From assembly GCA_032718475.1 (NCBI GenBank), contig JAUCBJ010003506.1, positions 1 through 64,000 on the forward strand: a stretch of DNA of 64,000 bases. Direction: 5' to 3'. The position numbers and the translations under genes were made by a program. This stretch comes from Nemertoderma westbladi. Lineage: Eukaryota; Xenacoelomorpha; Nemertodermatida; Nemertodermatidae. This document shows, piece after piece, positions 55,201 to 64,000 of the stretch. Position 1 is the first letter of the stretch. The number at the start of each line of letters is the position of its first letter. The notes beneath the pieces are model-generated. The model did not search any database. It saw only the letters and a program-made list of their open reading frames with translations, and had not been told where the DNA came from.

Positions 55201-58200
55201 ATTATTGTCTCACACTACCATTATAATTGTATCACACAACCATTATAATTGTATCACACAACCATTATAATTGTATCACACTACAGTAATTATTGTTGTC
55301 TCACACTACCATTATAATTGTATCACACTACAGTATTTATTGTTGTCTCGCACTAACATTACTATTGTCTCACACTACCATGATTATTGTCTCACATTAC
55401 CATTATAATTGTATCACACAACCATTATAATTGTATCACACTACAGTAATTATTGTTGTCTCACACTACCATTATAATTGTATCACACAACCATTATAAT
55501 TGTCTCACACTACCATTATTATTGTCTCACACTACCATTATAATTGTATCACACTACCATTATTATTGTCTCACACTACCATTATAATTGTATCACTCTA
55601 CAGTATTTATTGTTGTCTCGCACTAACATTACTATTGTCTCACACTACCATGATTATTGTCTCACACTACCATTATAATTGTATCACACAACCATTATAA
55701 TTGTATCACACAACCATTATAATTGTATCACAGTACAGTAATTATTGTTGTCTCACACTACCATTATAATTGTATCACACTACAGTATTTATTGTTGTCT
55801 CGCACTAACATTACTATTGTCTCACACTACCATGATTATTGTCTCACACTACCATTATAATTGTATCACACAACCATTATAATTGTAACACACAACCATT
55901 ATAATTGTATCACACTACAGTTATTATTGTCTCACACTACCATTATTATTGTCTCACACTACCATTATTATTGCTCACACTACAATTATTATTGTCTCAC
56001 ACTACCATTATAATTGTATCACACTACAGTTATTATTGTTACCATTATTATTGTCTCACACTACCATTATTATTGCTCACACTACAATTATTATTGTCTC
56101 ACACTACCATTATAATTGTATCACACTACAGTTATTATTGTTGTCTCGCAAAACCATCATTATTGCCCACAGTACAATTATTATTGTCTCACACTACCAA
56201 AATAATTGTGTCACACTACAGTAATTATTGTTGTCTCGCACTGCCATTATTATTATCTCACACTACCATTATTATTGTCTCACACTACCATTATTATTGC
56301 TCACACTACAATTGTTATTGTCTCACATTACCATTATTATTGTATCACACTACAGTTATTATTGTTGTCTCGCAAAACCATCATTATTGCCCACAGTACA
56401 ATTATTATTGTCTCACACTACCAAAATAATTTTGTCACACTACAGTAATTATTGTTGTCTCGCACTGCCATTATTATTATCTCACACTACCATTATTATT
56501 GTCCCACACTACCATTATTATTGCTCACACTACAATTATTATTGTCTCACACTACCATTATAATTGTATCACACTACCATTATTATTATCTCACACTACC
56601 ATTATTATTGTCTCACACTACCATTATAATTGTCTCGCACTACCATTATTATTGTCTCACACTACCATTATTTATTGTCTCACACTACCATTATTATTGT
56701 CTCACACTACCATTATAATTGTCTCGCACTACCATTATTATTGTCTCACACTACCATTATTTATTGTCTCACACTACCATTATTATTATCTCACACTACC
56801 ATTATTATTGTCTCACACTACAATTATTATTGTATCACACTACCATTATTATTATCTCACACTACCATTATTATTGTCTCGCACTACCATTATTATTGCT
56901 CACAGTACAATTATTATTGTCTCACACTACCATTATTTATTGTCTCACACTACCATTATTATTATCTCACACTACCATTATTATTGTCCCACACAACCAT
57001 TATTATTGCTCACACTACAATTATTATTGTATCACACTACCATTATTATTGTCTCACACTATTATTATATTTGTATCACACTACAGTAATTATTGTTGTC
57101 TGGCACTGCCATTAGTATTGTCTCACACTACCATTATTATCGTCTCACACTACCATTATTATCGTCTCACACTACCATTATAATTGTATCACTCTACCAT
57201 TATTATTGTCTCACACTATCATTATAATTGTATCACACTACAGTAATTATTGTTGTATCACACAACCATTATAATTGTATCACACTACAGTAATTATTGT
57301 TGTCTCACACTACCATTATAATTGTATCACACTACAGTATTTATTGTTGTCTCGCACTAACATTACTATTGTCTCACACTACCATGATTATTGTCTCACA
57401 CTACCATTATAATTGTATCACACAACCATTATAATTGTATCACACAACCATTATAATTGTATCACACTACAGTAATTATTGTTGTCTCACACTACCATTA
57501 TAATTGTATCACACAACCATTATAATTGTCTCACACTACCATTATTATTGTCTCGCACTAACATTACTATTGTCTCACACTACCATGATTATTGTCTCAC
57601 ACTACCATTATAATTGTATCACACAACCATTATAATTGTATCACACAACCATTATAATTGTATCACACTACAGTAATTATTGTTGTCTCACAATACCATT
57701 ATAATTGTATCACACTACTGTATTTATTGTTGTCTCGCACTAACATTACTATTGTCTCACACTACCATTATAATTGTATCACACAACCATTATAATTGTA
57801 TCACACAACCATTATAATTGTCTCACACTACCATTATTATTGTCTCACACTACCATTATAATTGTATCACACTACCATTATTATTGTCTCACACTACCAT
57901 TATAATTGTATCACACTACAGTATTTATTGTTGTCTCGCACTAACATTACTATTGTCTCACACTACCGTGATTATTGTCTCACACTACCATTATAATTGT
58001 ATCACACAACCTTTATAATTGTATCACACAACCATTATAATTGTATCACACTACAGTAATTATTGTTGTCTCACACTACCATTATAATTGTATCACACTA
58101 CAGTATTTATTGTTGTCTCACACTAACATTACTATTGTCTCACACTACCATGATTATTGTCTCACACTACCATTATAATTGTATCACACAACCATTATAA

Positions 58201-61200
58201 TTGTATCACACAACCATTATAATTGTATCACACTACAGTATTTATTGTTGTCTCGCACTAACATTACTATTGTCTCACACTACCATGATTATTGTTTCAC
58301 ACTACCATTATAATTGTATCACACAACCATTATAATTGTATCACACAACCATTATAATTGTATCACACTACAGTAATTATTGTTGTCTCACACTACCATT
58401 ATAATTGTATCACACTACAGTATTTATTGTTGTCTCGCACTAACATTACTATTGTCTCACACTACCATTATAATTGTATCACACAACCATTATAATTGTA
58501 TCACACAACCATTATAATTGTATCACACTACCATTATTATTGTCTCACACTACAATTATTATTGTCCCACACTACCATTTGTATTGTCTCACACTATCAT
58601 TATAATTGTATCACACTACAGTAATTATTGTTGTCTCGCACTACCATAAGTATTGTCTCACACTACCATGATTATTGTCTCACACTACCATTATAATGGT
58701 ATCACATTACAGTAATTATTGTTGTCTCACACTACCATTATTTATTGTCTCACACTACCATTATTATTATCTCACACTGCCATTATTATTGCTCACACTA
58801 CAATTATTATTGTCTCACATTACCATTATTATTGTCTCACACTACAATTATTATTGTCTCACACTACCATTATAATTGTATCACACTACAGTAATTATTG
58901 TTGTCTCACACTACCATTATTTATTGTCTCACACTACCATTATTATTATCTCACACTACCATTATTATTGCTCACACTACAATTATTATTGTCTCACATT
59001 ACCATTATTATTGTCTCACACTACAATTATTACTGTCTCACACTACCATTATAATTGTATCACACTGCTGTAATTATTGTTGTCTCGCACTGCCATTATT
59101 ATTATCTCACACTACCATTATTATTGTCTCACACTACAATTATTATTGTCTCACATTACCATTATAATTGTATCACACTACAGTAATTATTATTGTCTCA
59201 CACTACCATTATTATTATCTCACACTACCATTATTATTGTCTCACACTACCATTATTATTGTCTCACACGACCATTATTATTGCTCACACTACAATTATT
59301 ATTGTCTCACCCTACCATTATTATTGTCTCACACTACCATTATTATTGCTCACACTACAATTATTATTGTCTCACACTACCATTATAATTGTATCACACT
59401 ACAGTTATTATTGTTGTCTCGCAAAACCATCATTATTGCCCACAGTACAATTATTATTGTCTCACACTACCAAAATAATTGTGTCACACTACAGTAATTA
59501 TTGTTGTCTCGCACTGCCATTATTATTATCTCACACTACCATTATTATTGTCTCACACTACCATTATTATTGCTCACACTGCAATTGTTATTGTCTCACA
59601 TTACCATTATTATTGTATCACACTACAGTTATTATTGTTGTCTCGCAAAACCATCATTATTGCCCACAGTACAATTATTATTGTCTCACACTACCAAAAT
59701 AATTGTGTCACACTACAGTAATTATTGTTGTCTCGCACTGCCATTATTATTATCTCATACTACCATTATTATTGTCTCACACTACCATTATTATTGTCTC
59801 ACACTACAATTATTATTGTCTCACACTACCATTATAATTGTATCACACTACCATTATTATTATCTCACACTACCATTATTATTGTCTCACACTACCATTA
59901 TAATTGTCTCGCACTACCATTATTGTTGTCTCACACTACCATTATGTATTGTCTCACACTACCATTATTATTGTCTCACACTACCATTATAATTGTCTTA
60001 CACTACCATTATTATTGTCTCACATTACCATTATTATTGTCTCACACTACCATTATAATTGTATAACACAACCATTATAATTGTATCACACAACCATTAT
60101 AATTGTATCACACTACAGTTATTATTGTCTCACACTACCATTATTATTGTCTCACACTACCCTTATAATTGTATCACACTACAGTATTTATTGTTGTCTC
60201 GCACTAACATTACTATTGTCTCACACTACCATGATTATTGTCTCACACTACCATTATAATTGTATCACACAACCATTATAATTGTATCACATTACCATTA
60301 TTATTGTCTCACACTACCATTATTATTGTCTCACACTACCATTATAATTGTATCACACTACCATTATTATTGTCTCACACTACCATTATAATTGTATCAC
60401 ACTACAGTATTTATTGTTGTCTCGCACTAACATTACTATTGTCTCACACTACCATGATTATTGTCTCACACTACCATTATAATTGTATCACACAACCTTT
60501 ATAATTGTATTACACAACCATTATAATTGTATCACACTACAGTAATTATTGTTGTCTCACACTACCATTATAATTGTATCACACTACAGTATTTATTGTT
60601 GTCTCGCACTAACATTACTATTGTCTCACACTACCATGATTATTGTCTCACACTACCATTATAATTGTATCACACAACCATTATAATTGTATCACACAAC
60701 CATTATAATTGTATCACACTACATTTATTATTGTCTCAAACTACCATTATTATTGTCTCACACTACCATTATAATTGTATCACACTACAGTATTTATTGC
60801 TGTCTCGCACTAACATTACTATTGTCTCACACTACCATGATTATTGTCTCACACTACCATTATAATTGTATCACACAACCATTATAATTGTATCACACAA
60901 CCATTATAATTGTATCACACTACAGTAATTATTGTTGTCTCACACTACCATTATAATTGTATCACACTACAGTATTTATTGTTGTCTCGCACTAACATTA
61001 CTATTGTTTCACACTACCATTATAATTGTATCACACAACCATTATAATTGTATCACACAACCATTATAATTGTATCACACTACCATTATTATTGTCTCAC
61101 ACTACAATTATTATTGTCCCACACTACCATTTGTATTGTCTCACACTATCATTATAATTGTATCACACTACAGTATTTATTGTTGTCTCGCACTAACATT

Positions 61201-63960
61201 ACTATTGTCTCACACTACCATGATTATTGTCTCACACTACCATTATAATTGTATCACACAACCATTATAATTGTATCACACAACCATTATAATTGTATCA
61301 CACTACAGTAATTATTGTTGTCTCACAATACCATTATAATTGTATCACACTACAGTATTTATTGTTGTCTCGCACTAACATTACTATTGTCTCACACTAC
61401 CATTATAATTGTATCACACAACCATTATAATTGTATCACACAACCATTATAATTGTCTCACACTACCATTATTATTGTCTCACACTACCATTATAATTGT
61501 ATCACACTACCATTATTATTGTCTCACACTACCATTATAATTGTATCACTCTACAGTATTTATTGTTGTCTCGCACTAACATTACTATTGTCTCACACTA
61601 CCATGATTATTGTCTCACACTACCATTATAATTGTATCACACAACCATTATAATTGTATCACACAACCATTATAATTGTATCACACTACAGTAATTATTG
61701 TTGTCTCACACTACCATTATAATTGTATCACACTACAGTATTTATTGTTGTCTCGCACTAACATTACTATTGTCTCACACTACCATGATTATTGTCTCAC
61801 ACTACCATTATAATTGTATCACACAACCATTATAATTGTATCACACAACCATTATAATTGTATCACACTACAGTAATTATTGTTGTCTCACACTACCATT
61901 ATAATTGTATCACACAACCATTATAATTGTCTCACACTACCATTATTATTGTCTCACACTACCATTATAATTGTATCACACTACCATTATTATTGTCTCA
62001 CACTACCATTATAATTGTATCACTCTACAGTATTTATTGTTGTCTCGCACTAACATTACTATTGTCTCACACTACCATGATTATTGTCTCACACTACCAT
62101 TATAATTGTATCACACAACCATTATAATTGTATCACACAACCATTATAATTGTATCACAGTACAGTAATTATTGTTGTCTCACACTACCATTATAATTGT
62201 ATCACACTACAGTATTTATTGTTGTCTCGCACTAACATTACTATTGTCTCACACTACCATGATTATTGTCTCACACTACCATTATAATTGTATCACACAA
62301 CCATTATAATTGTATCACACAACCATTATAATTGTATCACACTACAGTTATTATTGTCTCACACTACCATTATTATTGTCTCACACTACCATTATTATTG
62401 CTCACACTACAATTATTATTGTCTCACACTACCATTATAATTGTATCACACTACAGTTATTATTGTTACCATTATTATTGTCTCACACTACCATTATTAT
62501 TGCTCACACTACAATTATTATTGTCTCACACTACCATTATAATTGTATCACACTACAGTTATTATTGTTGTCTCGCAAAACCATCATTATTGCCCACAGT
62601 ACAATTATTATTGTCTCACACTACCAAAATAATTGTGTCACACTACAGTAATTATTGTTGTCTCGCACTGCCATTATTATTATCTCACACTACCATTATT
62701 ATTGTCTCACACTACCATTATTATTGCTCACACTACAATTGTTATTGTCTCACATTACCATTATTATTGTATCACACTACAGTTATTATTGTTGTCTCGC
62801 AAAACCATCATTATTGCCCACAGTACAATTATTATTGTCTCACACTACCAAAATAATTTTGTCACACTACAGTAATTATTGTTGTCTCGCACTGCCATTA
62901 TTATTATCTCACACTACCATTATTATTGTCCCACACTACCATTATTATTGCTCACACTACAATTATTATTGTCTCACACTACCATTATAATTGTATCACA
63001 CTACCATTATTATTATCTCACACTACCATTATTATTGTCTCACACTACCATTATAATTGTCTCGCACTACCATTATTATTGTCTCACACTACCATTATTT
63101 ATTGTCTCACACTACCATTATTATTGTCTCACACTACCATTATAATTGTCTCGCACTACCATTATTATTGTCTCACACTACCATTATTTATTGTCTCACA
63201 CTACCATTATTATTATCTCACACTACCATTATTATTGTCTCACACTACAATTATTATTGTATCACACTACCATTATTATTATCTCACACTACCATTATTA
63301 TTGTCTCGCACTACCATTATTATTGCTCACAGTACAATTATTATTGTCTCACACTACCATTATTTATTGTCTCACACTACCATTATTATTATCTCACACT
63401 ACCATTATTATTGTCCCACACAACCATTATTATTGCTCACACTACAATTATTATTGTATCACACTACCATTATTATTGTCTCACACTATTATTATATTTG
63501 TATCACACTACAGTAATTATTGTTGTCTGGCACTGCCATTAGTATTGTCTCACACTACCATTATTATCGTCTCACACTACCATTATTATCGTCTCACACT
63601 ACCATTATAATTGTATCACTCTACCATTATTATTGTCTCACACTATCATTATAATTGTATCACACTACAGTAATTATTGTTGTATCACACAACCATTATA
63701 ATTGTATCACACTACAGTAATTATTGTTGTCTCACACTACCATTATAATTGTATCACACTACAGTATTTATTGTTGTCTCGCACTAACATTACTATTGTC
63801 TCACACTACCATGATTATTGTCTCACACTACCATTATAATTGTATCACACAACCATTATAATTGTATCACACAACCATTATAATTGTATCACACTACAGT
63901 AATTATTGTTGTCTCACACTACCATTATAATTGTATCACACAACCATTATAATTGTCTCA
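52231..63960 (+). repeat. Satellite segment repeated at offsets of 3,674 and 6,427 bp
   Basis: A unit shortened by a deletion (ATTATTGTTACCATTATT) has its junction at 52366/52367, 56040/56041 and 62467/62468. The flanking sequence is the same over about 1.6-2.2 kb, including rare words such as TTATTATATTTG and TTATTATCGTC. Offsets between copies are 3,674 and 6,427 bases. A relative without the deletion begins near 36788 and continues to about 38100. Confidence 0.8.
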
Positions 63961-64000
63961 CACTACCATTATTATTGTCTCACACTACCATTATAATTGT

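Larger units (their letters stand above)
25158..64000 (+). repeat. Giant satellite array, about 22-bp monomers with higher-order structure
   Basis: From 25158 to the window end every base belongs to tandem units of 22 bp (core CACACTACCATTATTATTG) or 25 bp (core CACACTACAGTAATTATTG plus an extra TTG-type insertion), with a few shortened units ending TTGCT. Recurrent variants are CACACTACCATTATAATTG, CACACAACCATTATAATTG, CACACTACAGTATTTATTG, CGCACTAACATTACTATTG and CACACTACCATGATTATTG. The plus strand is extremely G-poor: about one G against six C per unit. No other sequence interrupts the array. The array lies downstream of CCDC33 exon 3, presumably within its intron 3. Confidence 0.97.

Noticed and set aside
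25158-64000. Dozens of overlapping open frames of 60-196 codons with HTTIIIVSHYHY-like translations
   Set aside because: They are translations of the 22-bp satellite. Three 22-bp units make 22 codons, so the same motif appears in all three frames; starts and stops follow monomer variants, and there is no domain, splice or codon signal.
25158-64000. CRISPR-like array
   Set aside because: Repeats are contiguous without unique spacers, and the genome is clearly eukaryotic.

Overview
The window is a piece of an animal nuclear genome. Genes are split by GT-AG introns, non-LTR retrotransposon debris and foldback elements are frequent, and most of the sequence is non-coding. The gene content (PFDN6, CCDC33, GNL3) and the scattered TAGGCCTA words suggest a marine invertebrate, perhaps a deuterostome such as an echinoderm or hemichordate. 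That placement is only an impression and has low confidence.

Layout. 1-960: fragment of a LINE reverse transcriptase (minus). 961-5263: AT-rich sequence with no gene seen. 5264-5944: one-exon gene (minus) for a small secreted, probably GPI-anchored, cysteine-rich protein. 7677-9559: PFDN6 (prefoldin subunit 6), three exons on the minus strand; its larger intron carries two adjacent foldback/MITE-like elements. 11442-25140 and beyond: the 5' part of CCDC33 on the plus strand, of which three phase-compatible exons can be read (11442-11764, 24327-24481, 24996-25140). CCDC33 and PFDN6 are divergent, about 1.9 kb apart.

The 12.6-kb first intron of CCDC33 holds two head-to-head pairs of LINE fragments (about 11.9-17.4 kb), a SINE-like insertion with a 12-bp target-site duplication, a complete intronless GNL3 (nucleostemin) gene on the same strand (19633-21372), a 63-bp near-perfect palindrome, and a 23-unit minisatellite ending 34 bp before exon 2.

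25158-64000 (60% of the window) is one unbroken satellite array of about 22-bp units. It starts 17 bp after the 5' splice site of CCDC33 exon 3 and runs off the window. It is hierarchical: 22/25-bp monomers, a 182-bp eight-monomer higher-order repeat, a 1,996-bp block in three tandem copies, and multi-kilobase segments repeated at fixed offsets. The many open frames inside it come from a stop-poor 22-bp period and are not genes.

The most notable features are a conserved gene whose third intron is at least 38.8 kb of pure higher-order satellite, and an intronless housekeeping GTPase gene nested in its first intron. The three recognised genes act in unrelated processes: cytoskeletal protein folding (PFDN6), nucleolar ribosome biogenesis (GNL3), and a poorly known, testis-associated C2/coiled-coil protein (CCDC33).
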